A DNA stretch of 64,000 nt from Lycium barbarum (GCF_019175385.1 NC_083341.1:66497800-66561799), one strand, 5' to 3'; counted from the stretch's first letter, positions 1-13,012 are shown. The notes: generated by a model not told the origin, from the sequence alone. Made by a program: numbers and translations.

Positions 1-66
1 TTTCCGAAAGATTTGCTAAGACCCCGTTTGGCCAAAAATTGCGTGACAAAGGTCGTGCAAGGCAAT

Positions 67-168
67 TGATGGAATTATATCAGCCCTAACGCATCAAAAT
101 GCGTGAAAGTTTCGGGGTTAAGCGTGCTCAAGCCAGAGCAATTCTGGCATGGGTGACCCCCTGGGAAG
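67..168 (+). other. 5S rRNA-like domain, copy in element A
   Basis: From the sequence, this aligns with plant 5S rRNA nucleotides 1-102 without a gap. The best parts are those that form the internal Pol III promoter in real 5S genes: GGTTAAGCGTGCTCA in the A-box position and ATGGGTGACCCCCTGG in the C-box position. The last 18 or so nucleotides of 5S are missing. A TTTT run lies a few bases further on, inside the palindrome at 172-185. It is a relic or an exapted domain inside a retrotransposon, not a cellular 5S gene, because it lies alone and its 3' closing helix is absent. Confidence 0.8.
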
Positions 169-727
169 TAATGCAAAATTTTGCACAAGTGCAAGTATGA
201 TTTATGTAAATGAAAATTTGGGGTAACCAAAAGGTAAATAGACTGTGTGTGGAATAATTAGTGCCCTTTCGGGAGTCGCGCGGAACGAGGCGGACTAAAT
301 GGGCACAAAGAAAAGGGTACAACACCTCTTGGGAAATTGAACGAATTTGAATAACAGCCAGAGATGTTCGCCAGTAAGGTATGAGTAAACGTGTGTATGT
401 GTGTGTGTATGATTTTCATTCAGGGCCATGAGGGCTAAGAGCCGAGCCCCGGAAACTAATGTTGTGATAAATAAAAGGTAAGCAGTGTGAGTAATTGGAA
501 TCTTTGGAGGAGTTGGTACGTAAGACGCAAGGTAAATTGTGTGACGACTTGGTGAATGAGTTTGCAAATCAAGGGGCATTCTCATGAATTATTGGAGCTT
601 TAATATGAATGATTTGATTCTAAATTGACATCCCATCTGTGGTGCTTCTGCACTTCCGATTCCGATGAGGCTCTACCTAGTACACCTCTGTACTTCTGCG
701 CTCGACTAGGTTCCCGTCCGATGAACC

Positions 728-1150
728 TTTTGTGCGCTTTGATTCCGAATCCGTTTCTGTCTGGCGCACCTCTGTGGGTCTGACTCTGGATATAAATCCG
801 TCTGATATGCTTCGATGCGTTTGATTTTGACCGCGTGTGTGTTTGATACCCTTCGGTTTGTCTGATCACGATTCGGTATGAAACCACTCTGTATGTTTGC
901 TTCTGAATTCGGGCCTGTTCGATATGATTCCGTACGACTGGCTTTGATTGTGAATCTGTTTGGTATATCTTAGTGTGTCTGATTCTGCCTACGAGTTCGT
1001 TTGATACGCCTTTATACGTCTGATTTCGATCTCAGATGTGTCTGATATGCTTCCGTACCTTCGATGTTGACTACGAATCCAACCGCCATAGTTGCGTATG
1101 TCTGCTTCCGATTATGAATCCGTTCGGTTTTAGTTCTGAATCTGTTGGGC
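728..1150 (+). repeat. About 41-bp tandem repeat array in element A
   Basis: Diverged units of about 41 bp follow one another, with recurring pieces such as TCTGATATGCTTCCGTAC and a unit end near CTACGAAT. The same array, in the same order, occurs in the complete element at about 30060-30480. Because 41 is not a multiple of 3, the open minus-strand frame over the array reads the unit in three frames and is probably fortuitous. Confidence 0.7.
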
Positions 1151-1489
1151 ATGAAGTGTCTGATATGAAGTAAAGTGAGATTACGACGATGTGGTAAGGA
1201 AACTCAGGAGTGTGAAAAGAAGATGATATTGACGATGATGTCTGGGAAGCGTCCGTCCCTTACAAGAATATAGTGCAGAGTTCGGTGATTGCGCAAAGTA
1301 TGAGAAAATGTATTATGGAGGTATTTGGGTCAGTGATGTGAAAAATCTACCCCAAGTATTTGTAAAGGAGCCATGTCGGAGAAATCAATAAAGGACAACT
1401 ATCAAAAGAACCCCCCCCCCCCCAGAGTTGTACGACACCCATGAGGTCGATTCAACATTCGAGGACGAATGTTCTTAAGGAGGGGAGAA

Positions 1490-4400
1490 TGTTATGTCCC
1501 GTATTTTCGTATAACGGGAAATCAAGAAATAAAGAAGACTTGTGTGTTGAGGAAATATTTTGATTTTGGTGAATATGAATATGTTGGTTATGGAGTTATT
1601 AATGTTAAGACGTCGGGGAAGGCCGAGGGTAAATTTGGAACTTCGGAAATTAGTTTCGGGAATTACAAAACGGGACATTTTATGAATTGGGCTAAGAAAA
1701 TGGAATACAAAAATTGAGGCCCAAAGGAAGTGAAGTGGCCGGCCATTGTGGAGGCCCAAACTCAATTTAAATGGTCATGTGCTATGCACATGACCTCTAT
1801 GTAATGGATATATACAAAGCCATGAGTTGGAATTATCAAGATCAAGATTAAAAAAATAAAAAAATCTCAAGAACACCATTGAAGGTGCTCTCGGCCGAAA
1901 AAGAAAGAGAAAGAAAAAAATATTCGTGGCTTGTTTCTAATCCAATCACCTAGTCTCTTTTGGAATGATTGATGAGTTCGAGGTGCTCTTCGTGGTGGTA
2001 TAATTAGATTGGCGTAAGGTGCTCGTTTGCGGCAAATCGGAAATTCAAGAAAAAGGTAAGATCTTTATGTTTTAATGCTATGAAATGGATACGTATGTGT
2101 TAGTGATTGAATTGGCATGAAGATTTTGGAATGGTGTTGTGTTTGTGCATGGCGTGTGTGTGCAAAGAGAGTGTGTTTGGCCGTGGGTTTTATAAGGTTT
2201 AAGGCATAGGAATTTGATCTTATTTAGCTTGAATGATGTGTTGTTGTGGTCATTATGTTGTAAAGGATTGATTAAGGAATTGAGTTGCTGTTAGAAAATA
2301 ATTTCGAACGTTATCGGAAAGTGTATACATTCGGTATATTTGTGTATATCATAGTATATTTATGATACTAAAGACCTCAAATAAGACTTATGGTTGATGA
2401 TGACGAATTTGGAATGAAACGACGCAAGTTAGAACGTTCGTCGTAACTTTTGGTGTTTTGAATAAAAATTGGAAAGTAGTGAACCTTGGGGATGTTTGTA
2501 TATGCTTTGGAACTTGTTTGTTATGTAATGGAAGAATCTTGAATGAATGAATACAATAATGTGGATATGAGTTGAAATTGCGAAGTTTGGAAATAGGATT
2601 ACCAACTTATGAAATAAGGTGCAATTGTGAAGTTAATGTGTTTGATTGTGATTCGTATTGTGTAATGATGTTTGGGCTGTTGATGTTGTTATATTTTGAG
2701 CCGAGCTAAGTCTCGGGGGTGTTAGATTTATAGGGGAAATGCTGCCGAAATTTCGGTAGCCAAATATAGCCCAGAGACTAAAATGTTAATTCTCATGAAT
2801 AGTAACTGGTAAAAGTGACCATTTGCAGTTTCTGGACGAAACGGGAATTGCGATTTGAGGAGCGTAAGGCGCCAACCAGGTATGTAAAGCCTACCTCTCA
2901 TTCTTTTGGCATGTCCTAGACCCACTAGGTAAATTTCGGAATCTCGGGAATAACCCTGCTCTTGGAAATCGAAGTTCAAGTTCGAGCACTATTCACTCAG
3001 CGCGATTGAACCCCTTTTTGTCACTTTTGGTTAAAAGAATGTTCGTACCTCCATAACTTGTGCTGTTGTGTCCGAAACCCTTCGAAACTTTCGTAGATGG
3101 CTCTATGGAGCCGAAAGTCTGTGATTTGTGTCCGCCGCCTCAATTTGACCTGAGGTGGGCCCGCGAGCCCCGAGGCTCCCCTTATTCGGTTTGTTTGATT
3201 CGCTTTTGTCTGTTATGATTCACAATCTTCTGTTTATGACTCAAGGATGTGTTTGAAACTTCCTATGCCATTAATGCATGTTCTGTACTTTGGGATGATG
3301 TGAGAATTCCGGAAAAATGACTTATGAACAGTTTTCTTACGAATTTGACAGTTTGGAACTTCGTAACCTTTATATGCCTACTTTTATCAATTCGATTCCT
3401 ACTCCGAGCCTTCTGGCGTCAGTATCTATCTATATGTAAACGATATGTTGAGTCCGACAAATTATTTTTAATATGCATATGGTTTCGGCACTACTCTGTT
3501 CGTGCTGTCTGCTATGACTTCGTTCGTCGGTACCCGGGCCGACTTTGTGATCGTGCGCGCTATAATATATTCGGGAGTTATGATGTGTTACGGTTTCCGA
3601 GGCCTCGCCATAGGGCCGGTTACCGTTTATGGAGTTATGATGTGATATGGCATTTGATATGTTCTGATGATGTGATGTGTGTGTGATATGATGTGTCTGG
3701 AGACTGTACGGAGATTTGAAAACTTCTGGAGTTATGATGTGTTGTGGCACCAGCGTCGGGGGGTGACCACTTTCCTAAACCCTATACATGATTTGATTTG
3801 CATTTGTACGTTCGCCTCCCGCACAGGTTTGCTTTGTTTGTGATGTTGGTGTGTTTGTTCTTTCTGACTCCAGCTATGTTTGTGATTTCTGTACCTTCTG
3901 CTTTACATACTCAGTACTTCTCCCGTACTGACCCCCGTTTCTTCGGGGGCTGTGTTTCATGCCCGCATGTACAGAAGCTCGTTTGGGTGGTCCTCCAGTT
4001 TAGGCTACTCATTCTGCTGTGTTGGAAAGCTCCCCTTGATCCGGAGCCTACTTTTGGTACATATCTTTTGTTGTGTCTGTATTCTGTATATTTGGATGAG
4101 TGGGTACGGCGGGGCCCTGTCCCGTCCTATGTTCTTATGTTCTGTTTTGTCTAGAGGCCTGTAGTCAGATTTGTGGGTCGTGGGTCCGGTGTGTTTGCAT
4201 GTGAGTCTGTTTTGCGATCTTAAGCGGCCCATACGCTACTATGGCCAAGTCGGCCTCTAAGTTTGTACGTATGTGTATGTATTTGGGGGCGATGTGCATT
4301 CCGCCACCCTTCTGATGTGTGTGTGAAATTTGGCGATGTACATTCCGCCTCCTTCCTGATTTGTGACTTGTCTGATCTGTACGGGCGACTGCTTAGGATA

Positions 4401-4547
4401 AGTGTTCGGTAGATGTCTGATTACGATGATGAGTTCGAATAACGTACGTTGAGTTCGGACGAGTCTGATTACGATGGTCTGGGTGTGAGTTCGTTTGGGG
4501 TGTCCCAGAAGGACACCAGTCGCGGCCCACGGGGCTGGGTCGTGACA
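1490..4547 (+). mobile_element. 3' LTR of element A (3058 bp)
   Basis: It begins TGTTATGTCCC directly after the polypurine tract AAGGAGGGGAGAA and ends GGGTCGTGACA, giving TG...CA ends. It is homologous along its length to the LTR pair at 24374-27434 and 30810-33870 but clearly older. Visible parts are a TATA box (TATATA, 1809-1814), a splice-donor-like AAG/GTAAGA (intron would start at 2056), the palindrome CTGCCGAAATTTCGGTAG (2742-2759), the double-hairpin module (3906-3973), and two near-palindromic copies of GGCGATGTRCATTCCGCC near 4288 and 4333. The 5 bp after it (AATGC, 4548-4552) should be its target duplication. The partner lies outside the window. Confidence 0.9.
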
Positions 4548-5221
4548 AATGCACATACATATCTGATCCAAAGCAGGTGCCACCTTTATTTTCTTTCCAC
4601 TTCTACCTTTTATGACTAGTAATTCCCTGGGCTAATGGATTAATGGGGACATTGGAATTCATTAAGCCCCTTTATGGAGTGTCTGATTATACCTCGCTCC
4701 TTCAACCCTAGTCTTTTTCCACGACCATCTTAACACCCTTCAAATTCTTCTTTCTCTGGGTTCCCAATTTCCTATTTACATTTATATTATACCATTAAAA
4801 GTTAATATTCTACACCATCCATTCCCACGACTCATCCTTTCATTTGCTTAGCTCATTTGTCCTATAATTCTCTTTAACTACTTGTCTGTATCATAGCTGT
4901 GCTTCGTAGCTCTTCCAGTGTCCTGCCACTTCTTGTTCTTATCATCGCAGTTACCTATAACTACTTTGGTTATCGGTTCCTTTAAAACTCCCATTTGTCA
5001 ACTATTAATGATATCCTGCAATAATTGTACACACATAAAAAAAAATTCCAATAAAAGACTTATAGACCTGTAGCAGGCCTGTCCTGATCTTGGTCTGGAA
5101 GGCTGTAAAGTGAAGTATCCTCCTCATCGTCCTCCCGTCATCTACTGGTCTGGCCCTCCTCATCTCCCCCATCCGAATTCGAGGGGTACCAATATCCTGG
5201 CAACATCTGATTTACCGAACG

Positions 5222-5566
5222 CTAAGATAAAGGGCTAGAATAATCAGTAACACTCACAGGCATGGCTGCCCTAACATAATGCTCCACCATAGGAAAAGCT
5301 GGAGGGGTCAACTCTGGTACAACCTTGGAAGCCTCCTCCACCAGCGTCTCATACGAACCCTCAGATGGGTCCGTCTCATAACTATCTTTCAATGGGTTCT
5401 CCTCCATGTAAGTCACGAACTCTGGGGGGATCGTCTTGATGTCCTCGGAAGGGTCTGTCTTAATAGAATAGCTAGGACTCCTCCTACTCGGTCCTGGGAC
5501 CTTGGGTCCCGAATCCACCCTGGAGGCCTTCCTGGCACCCCTACTATCTGAAGCCGATCTCTTCAT
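5222..5566 (-). pseudogene. Acidic-repeat ORF of element K, broken
   Basis: A 114-residue frame starts at ATG 5566-5564, shortly after the leader. It matches the N-terminal two thirds of the 193-residue ORF at 22821-23402: a basic N-terminus (MKRSASDSRG), a TDPSED...TIPPEF acidic segment, a second TDPSEGSYET copy, and a conserved block VEHYVR...PVSVTDYSSPLS. It stops at TAG where the other copy has TGG (Trp), and homologous residues continue beyond the stop, so this copy is truncated by a nonsense change. The product is unknown. No gag, zinc-knuckle, protease or polymerase motif is present. Confidence 0.65.
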
Positions 5567-5693
5567 CTCTTATCAAGCTGCACCTACCTACAGGGAAAGA
5601 GGGTCAGAAATGATCTTTCCTAGACTCTGGCTCTATCGGACGATCGAAGAAAGAAGGAAAGGTCAACGATTCCTAAATGCCCCGCAGCCTCCT

Positions 5694-5727
5694 GTTTATA
5701 AGTGTGTCCGGCTTCACACCCATAAAC
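5694..5727 (-). other. Leader hairpin with palindromic loop (element K)
   Basis: On the minus strand: GTTTAT, one unpaired base, GGTGTG, loop AAGCCGGA, CACACT, one base, ATAAAC. The outer stem extends with CCT/AGG. The loop contains the self-complementary CCGG. Four other elements in the window have the same 6-1-6-8-6-1-6 layout just downstream of the primer-binding site. Confidence 0.65.
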
Positions 5728-5771
5728 AGGACTCTACCAGACACGGTCTGTAGACAACCTTAGGACGAACT

Positions 5772-5783
5772 GCTCTGATACCA
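5772..5783 (-). other. Primer-binding site, element K
   Basis: The minus strand reads TGGTATCAGAGC, complementary to the 3' end of plant initiator tRNA-Met, 4 bases inside the LTR boundary. Confidence 0.85.
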
Positions 5784-5787
5784 CTTT

Positions 5788-6687
5788 TGTCACAACCCAA
5801 ACCAATGGGCCGTGACGAGTGCCCGACCACTACTAACCAAGCACCCCTAAACTCGTACTTGCCATATGCTGAATAAACTGGTGGCCCATTTCTAACTTAT
5901 ATCTGAATGATAGCGTCTGCTGCAAAATTTATGCAATACACTCTACCTTGAAAACTCATAAATTATACACATAGATATATATATATAGGTATACGTGCAA
6001 AGGATAACAACGCAGTCCGACATGGCCACTGCATGTACTGTACATAAAATAAGACACCACAAAGCTACATGACGTTCCCACTATATACAACTGTCTACAG
6101 ACCTCTATGAAATATAAACCGTAGAAAAGACAAGACAAGGCCTTGTCATACCCACATATATACCTATCAAAATAGCATACCAAAAAGGACTGCAGCTCCG
6201 GACCAATGGAGCGTACTTGACTTCGGCTGAGGGGAGATCCTACTGGTCTGGATAGTCTAGCTGGCTACCTGCTCCTGCGGGCATGAACGCAACGTCCATA
6301 AGAACGGACGTCAGTACAAACAATGTACTGAGTATGTAAGACATGAATAACAACATAATAATAAGAGGTATAGAACATAACATGAGATAAGGATAACCTG
6401 TATGTCTGATTGCCACTTAGGGAGAATATCATGCATGCTTAGTCTTTTCATAAAAACATTTCTCATACTTATATAACATAATAGTGTTGCGCAACGTGCA
6501 GCCCGATCCAAAAATATATTATATTGCTGCGGAGCGTGTAGCTCGATCCATATATATATATATATATATATTTATCACTGCGGAACGTGCAGCCCGATCC
6601 ATACCCATATATCCCGCATTCAGGCAACCCGCGTCCGGGATGGTGTCATAATATACCAACTGATCAGGTGGTTATGCATATATAACG
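5788..6687 (-). mobile_element. 5' LTR of element K, truncated
   Basis: It starts on the plus strand as TGTCACAACCC (the LTR end read backwards) next to the primer-binding site and runs 900 bp before element X cuts it. It carries the double-hairpin module in its GTCC/GGAC form (6273-6337), three copies of an AACGTGCAGCCCGATCC-like unit (about 6480-6600) and a short TA run (about 6552-6571). The same unit arrangement occurs at 62400-62580, so K and the right-edge LTR I belong to one family. The remaining part of this LTR is not found to the right of X/Y. Confidence 0.75.
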
Positions 6688-7089
6688 TGTCACGACCCAA
6701 CCCCGTGGGCCATGACTAGTGCCCGAACTGGACATCCGTATACGAACCTGTTGAGTATAATCAAACTGAATCTATGAACAATATGGAAACTTGCCAAAGA
6801 ACTCCAGCGGTTCATAATGTCATCATTTATGTATATTCAGATAAACTGTCTCCTGAGGAGTCACAATTAATCAAATCATAAAATGATACGCAAGCCGACA
6901 AGGCTGCCACTACATATCAATATCATATGCAAGCCGACCAGGCTGCCACTACCGACGAACATATCCATAGCACATCGTATAGACACAGCTGACCAGAACT
7001 TATACACAACCCACACATATGTCTACAGACCTCTAAGAGTACTAACAGTGAAATATGACGGGACAGGGCCCCGTCGTACCCCTGGATAA

Positions 7090-7129
<40 letters not shown>

Positions 7130-9678
7130 TAAGATCTGTACCAAAAGTCTAAACTCCGGAATAGTGGAGCTCTCCAAGACAGCTGAGTAGAAGTCCTAAG
7201 CTGGAGGGTCACCAAACCGACTATATTTACCTGCGGGCATGAAACGCAGCCCCCCGAAGAAAGGGGGTTAGTACGGAATATGTACTGAGTATATAAAGCA
7301 TGAAATACAGTAAAAAGGATCATAACTGAAATAGGGAGTACAGGAGACAAGGATAACACCCAGAATACCGAAACACTTGCCTTTGGAAACATAAATCATG
7401 CATGTCAATATCATATATCATACCCGGCCCATTATGACATAATCATATCATCATCATATATATATATAACGTGTCTCGGCCCTCTAGTGAGGGATTCGGT
7501 GAATAAAGTCATCCTTGGCGCCATAATCACATCACCATATCATCATATCATCACATCATCATATCATCATATACATATATATAACGTGTCCCAGCCCTCT
7601 AGTGAGGGACTCGGTGAACAATGCAGTGAAACTGTGCACGAAAACGTGTCATGGCCCGGGACTCAGTGAAAGATATATTGAGGCATGCACGAGCAGAGTA
7701 GTGAGAAACCATATGCAAGTTAAAACACATCTGAGACTCGATAGAATAATCAAAACGAGCTATCATTTGAAAATCAAGGCAATAGTCATATCAAGTACCT
7801 TTCGAATATCACTATGGATTATATCAAAATAGAACTTTTGGAATCATATACACGTATCAAGACATAATGAAATAGCTTCTGGAAGTCAAGAACATTAGCC
7901 ATCCTAGTGGCTCTAAGAATAGGAACTTCTTTGAAATCATACATATACGTCGTTTGTTTGTTTCATAAAGATCATGCCAAAAGAAAGAAGGGTTAACTTT
8001 ACATACCTGTCGTACATCAACCGTAATCAAGCTTGCTTCGTCGCCCTTTAGCCTATTTAATATGAGAGTAACACTATTGTTAATAAATTACGACTTCCTA
8101 AACTTATAAATCTACAACCAATCACTTGTGGGAATCACTTCTTAGTTCATACTTCTTGAACATAATTAATACTTCTTCGTTATTAGATATGAAAGACCAA
8201 AAAAAAGGTTGCTTCATATGAGCATAATTGCTGGAAAATTATATTTCCTACGTGAGAAGTGACTTCTTCAACTACAATCCTCTTCTTAACTTTTGGGAAC
8301 GTGGGACCCATTTAATAATTACCTTCCAAACTTGATTCCCAAGATGACACCTATATTAACATCAACCCTTATTCATCACTTGCTGCCTCTCCACGTGGAT
8401 ATGTATCCTAAATTTATCCACTAATTGCCAACCAATTTATTTACTTCCATTACAATGTCCCCACTTAATCAATTACACACATAATTAAATGCTTAATCCC
8501 AATTCACTTAAACATGAATCACTTTTAACACACTTCATATACTCATTATCCTAATCATGTCGTATAACATAATTTCCGTCCATAACAACGTTTACATAAC
8601 CAACAAAACAGTCCAACAAACAGCCCATGAGCCAACAACAACATCAAATACAATTTACGGTATAATTTTTGTATTACTCGCCCCACGATTTAGCTATGAC
8701 TTCAATGTATTTAAATATACTTAGAAGAGGATAATTCTTACCTTATATATCAAGAAATGATATTCTTTCACTTTACTTCCCTTCGAAAAAAGCCCGAATT
8801 TCACTTAAACGGACAGAAGCTTTGTTGCTCATCTCGTCTTAAAACCACAACGTTATGCTAGAGTGAAAAAGAATTAAATTGCTGCTCTGTACGTCGTTGG
8901 CTAATATTTTAGCATAGTAAAGTCAAGAAAATATAAGGAATGTACTGTAACCCCTTCCTTATACACCAAAATGCAAAAGAAGTAGAATCGGATTCCAAAT
9001 AGCCTTTATTTTTCTTTACACGTGTAGGCCACCTAGGTTAGCTCCTATAAAGATGCCACATAATTATACCAATTGATTTGTCATCTTAGGTCCTATCATA
9101 GTTGCTGCCACGTAGTGGGAGAATATCCACGTTATTCTCTCCATAATCCACTAATTAGTTATTAATCTCCTTCTAAAATTCAACATTTAACAAATTTCTC
9201 ACATAATTTCTTGATCTCAATTCCCGTAAATAGTACTTATATATTCATTATTATTCTCATGTGATATAGCACTAGTTCAGAACCTCATTTTCCATACATA
9301 AAATATTATTTACAACCATCGTCGTCACACTTTTCCATCTTAAATCATTTCGGGACTTCATTTCTTGTGTACACCGAGTTCTTGATTTTCATGCTTGACT
9401 ATGACCAAATCTTCCGAGCTCAAGTAAATTTCCTCATGTTGGACGGTTCAATTTCCTAGTCCAATAATACGGGTCATTATAGCTTGGACCGTATTTCATT
9501 CGAATAAATTTCGAACCTTGACGAAACTTATTTTATCCGATTTATTTGACTTCTAATCCTTTGAATACATCTGTACCATCACTCTACCCACTTATAAGAT
9601 TGAGGGATAACCTCGTTTCCATTTCTAATGTCATTTAACTCATTCTCTTTCCAACGCATGAAAACACGGGATGTAACA
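6688..9678 (-). mobile_element. 3' LTR of element X (2991 bp)
   Basis: Plus-strand ends are TGTCACGACCC and GGATGTAACA, that is TG...CA when read on the element strand. The first 350 bp are almost identical to 13626-13977. It contains the double-hairpin module (7226-7293), hairpin subrepeats of the form CCCTCTAGTGAGGG (about 7470-7660), a TA run (about 7096-7128) and a donor-like GTAAGAATTAT on the minus strand (8741). The 5 bp to the left are TAACG. No matching duplication is seen at the far end of the X/Y composite. Confidence 0.85.
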
Positions 9679-12600
9679 TCCTTCCCCCCTTTAGAACATT
9701 CGTCCTCGAATGTTAAACTAGTCCTGTAAGTATACTGGTTATGGTGATCTCATAATGAATCAGTTGTAACTCGAAATAGTAGTATGTTTAGCTATCTGTA
9801 CCATCCATGTAATGTCACTTATCCCATTCTTCGATACTAAGAGTTCACTTATAGCGTCATCTTTCCCTTTTCTTCCCATAATCTTAATCATATAGTCAAT
9901 ACCTCTATACCCACATTATTAAATCAACCATGTGAATCATTTGTTACATACTGATACCATGTCATCTCTTGACCTCTCGCGATTACATACTAATCAGGAA
10001 CGCTCTTCTTATCTTTAGAATCCTCTTTAGGTGTCTCTTCTCGCTTCACTTATATCTGGTCAAAGGTTAAAATACATGATGATCTTAAGGGGTTCTAAGT
10101 CCCATGCTAATCATGTCCCATAATGAATCTCTCGAGAGCACTCTTTTGAGGTAAATACTCGTATCACATCGTGAGTGAACACTTATATAGGTAGTTTTCT
10201 CTATAGCACCCCTATCATCACATTGAGGTAATACCTCTCTTCTGTCATATGCCCATTTTTCAACTCTATTTCACATTTTGCATCACTTTACGAAGTACTA
10301 TCTTGAACTTTCCGTCCCTCTTTTGTCCTTCGGTCCATACCTCTTACCATTTCGTTTTTACGTCTGTGCTTGTCGTATCACCTCATAACGTCGAAGGTCA
10401 ATTTCCCTTCGTTGTCAAAAATTCTATAACTATCTCACCATAGGATAGATGCCTTTGTCATAGTGTTCTTTGCCACAAATTCATTGAGACCCATAGGTCA
10501 TCTTACGCATGATCCCTTTTTAGTGATATAGCTCTAACTAATCCTTCTGTTACAACTCAAACTTAAGGTACCCGTCCTTTTGTTCATTCTCTTCAACTTC
10601 ACTGTCTTCTAGTAACCAGCTCGTTCTGATCGTTTCGCTTAAACCATTTCACAATTTTCCTTAATCCAACTTATAACACTTTAGGCACATTATGTCATCT
10701 CGTTTCTTATCATACTCTTTTCCCTTTCTTTATTCACCCTTTGATTTTCTTATATCCTACTGTAGGAGATTTTGCTGTCCCTTCTCCTTTGCTACTTGTA
10801 AGTCACAATATCATTAGCAAACAACTCTATTGCTAACATCTTAGCCTCTAATCCAGTTAGCATTGCTATCCTTTATAATATCTCTTAAGTTACTCGTTTC
10901 CCATTCTCTTGTCGTATTCTTTCTTTTTATAAGCACCCACTTTCTAATGTTATATCATTCAAGATCTTCACAAATGATTCTCAGCACTGTCTCAAATACC
11001 ATCCTGACTTCTACCTATTTGCTGGCTTTCAGACCTTACTAACTTGTTTCAGCAAGGGATCTCAATTGAAATTTAAGCACCTATATCAAATATATTTCAG
11101 TGTCAATTGTTTCCATCTTACACCTGCATTTCTCTCACCCACTTTCCTCGTTAAGGGTGTACTTATACCATTATCTGTTTATATTATGCTCCATGTCCCC
11201 ATTTCTAATCTCGAATTCATCTAATCCTTTTTCCAATTCACTTGGTATACTGTACCATATCCATGTCTTTCCTTTATAATTTATAACTTTGATTATCCAC
11301 GTACGAAACCTTAACAAAATCTCGAAGCAACGAGAACCTTTCTATGTATAGTACAAAATCTCATCTGATAATCCGTAATCGAGTAATCCAACCAATGTAG
11401 CAACTCATCCAAGGCCACATTCCACTCACTCCTATCAATAATTAGTTAGTACTTATAGTCGTTCCAAATTCCCAATTAGATAGCACTTATGTTCCGATGA
11501 TAAGTGTCCAAAGTTCTCTTGTAATATTATCCTTATCCCAACCCATATCATCTGTTTCCTTCAATAAATTTACAATACATTATTTTTTCCTCAGGCCTAC
11601 AGTCCTTGTCCTCGAAGGATTCCACTATTTCCGAGGTGAAGTTATATACACGTAGCACTTCTTTATGCCTTACGCTCTTTTACCCTTGTTGTGTACCCAA
11701 CACTACCTTCTAACTTACTCAAAATCATATCAAGTTCATCTTAATGACAGTCTTATATTATCACCTTGTCGTCATACTACACCTTTAAGTTCATAGATAT
11801 ATATTTTCCTTTTGTTCTATACTCGTACTCAATTAATCACGTCTATCTTAGGTGTTTCCTTTAGAATTCCCTTACCACGTTTCCAGTCTATGTCCATCTT
11901 TTATTCTGTACACGAGGAATCTTATGCTACCTCTATATCCTTCGGAAAACACTACTTCTGCACAACCCCTTTTCTCATTTCCAAAACGTATTCTGTTCAT
12001 CCCTATTTGTTCTTATCATACCAGTCATTTTCTGGCATTCATTCTGCTTCATTGCTTATCTTTTTGTAGTTTGGTCTTTCTCAGCTCTGTCACTTATATT
12101 ACTCGTGTTCTCGGCTATACATGTCGTAACCTATTACTGCATTGTTATCTCGCTCGCTTCCTTCTTATTTCTTTCTTTCAATTAACTCCTTCTTTTCTTA
12201 TGCTCGCTTTCATTTTTGTTATCACATAATCTCTATTCTGAACTTTCCCTATAGGACTTTATAAGTCTTTCTTATTCGTTCTATACCTTGCTTTTCCATT
12301 TCACAATTACCTTTATACTTTAGTCGCATAGATCACGTCATATCTTTTAGTCATTTCCTCATTTTCGTAATCAATCCTATACACTTCTTAACCTTATTCA
12401 CGATTCTTACTATAGTTTAATTACATTCTGCGGAGTAGGCGTACTTACCCTTTTTCCCTTCCTGATCAATCTTATCCTTAATATCTCACAAGCTGTCTTA
12501 TCAATACATTCCTATTCGTCACAATTCTTCCTCCTCCGTACTCTTATCTCAATCCTACTATTACTCCTTTTAACTATAAACTCATCGTAATTTATCCCTG

Positions 12601-12945
12601 CTGGTCAATTTGGTTGATACCTCAATATAAGATTTGCCAGCCTTTTCTAAATCATCTTTTATTATCACAAGCCCTTCCAAATTGTCCTAGCATTTCCTTT
12701 TTACCATATTGATATCGATCTCATAATTACTATTACCATCAATTCAACAGTTAACCTTATTTCTCCAAGTCAGACTTGCGACTTAATCAAATCCTATCAT
12801 TACCGTTGACACGACCTTTCAACAATATTACGAGCTTATATCTCATTCTCTTTTTATTTCTAGGAAAATTTTGGCAGAGTTTCCTTTGTATTTCTTACTA
12901 TCTCAAAACCTGCACGCAGGAAATACCAACAATGCCTCACAAGGC

Positions 12946-12949
<4 letters not shown>

Positions 12950-13007
<58 letters not shown>
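12950..13007. repeat. (TA)n microsatellite
   Basis: About 29 TA units inside the internal region of element X. Open frames crossing it (Tyr-Ile repeats) are products of the repeat. Confidence 0.95.

Positions 13008-13012
<5 letters not shown>

Larger units (their letters stand above)
1..1489 (+). mobile_element. Element A: 3' internal region of a gag-only Ty3 retrotransposon
   Basis: This stretch runs off the left edge and closely matches 29321-30809 of the complete gag-only element, so it is the same family downstream of gag. It holds, in order, a 5S rRNA-like domain (67-168), a palindrome TGCAAAATTTTGCA (172-185), a block whose ends GTGCCC and GGGCAC can pair (about 260-307), an array of about 41-bp repeats (about 728-1150), a C13 run (1411-1423), the hairpin AACATTCGAGGACGAATGTT (1454-1473) and a polypurine tract (1477-1489). 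There is no convincing coding sequence. The short frames on either strand follow the repeat period and are not conserved. Confidence 0.85.
4548..5787 (-). mobile_element. Element K: truncated internal region (minus strand)
   Basis: This is the 5' internal part of a minus-strand element, cut at its left by insertion of element A. Reading on the minus strand it holds a primer-binding site (5772-5783), the leader hairpin (5694-5727), an acidic-repeat ORF (5566-5222), then about 700 bp of purine-rich DNA with no frame I recognise. The leader and ORF are homologous to those of element Y (22821-23690), so K is an older member of that non-autonomous group. Confidence 0.75.

Noticed and set aside
11812..12229. 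Overlapping hydrophobic frames of 85 and 125 codons in the body of element X
   Set aside because: They come from the T/C-rich composition (Phe, Leu, Ser codons), overlap each other in different frames, lie antisense to the element and match no family I know.
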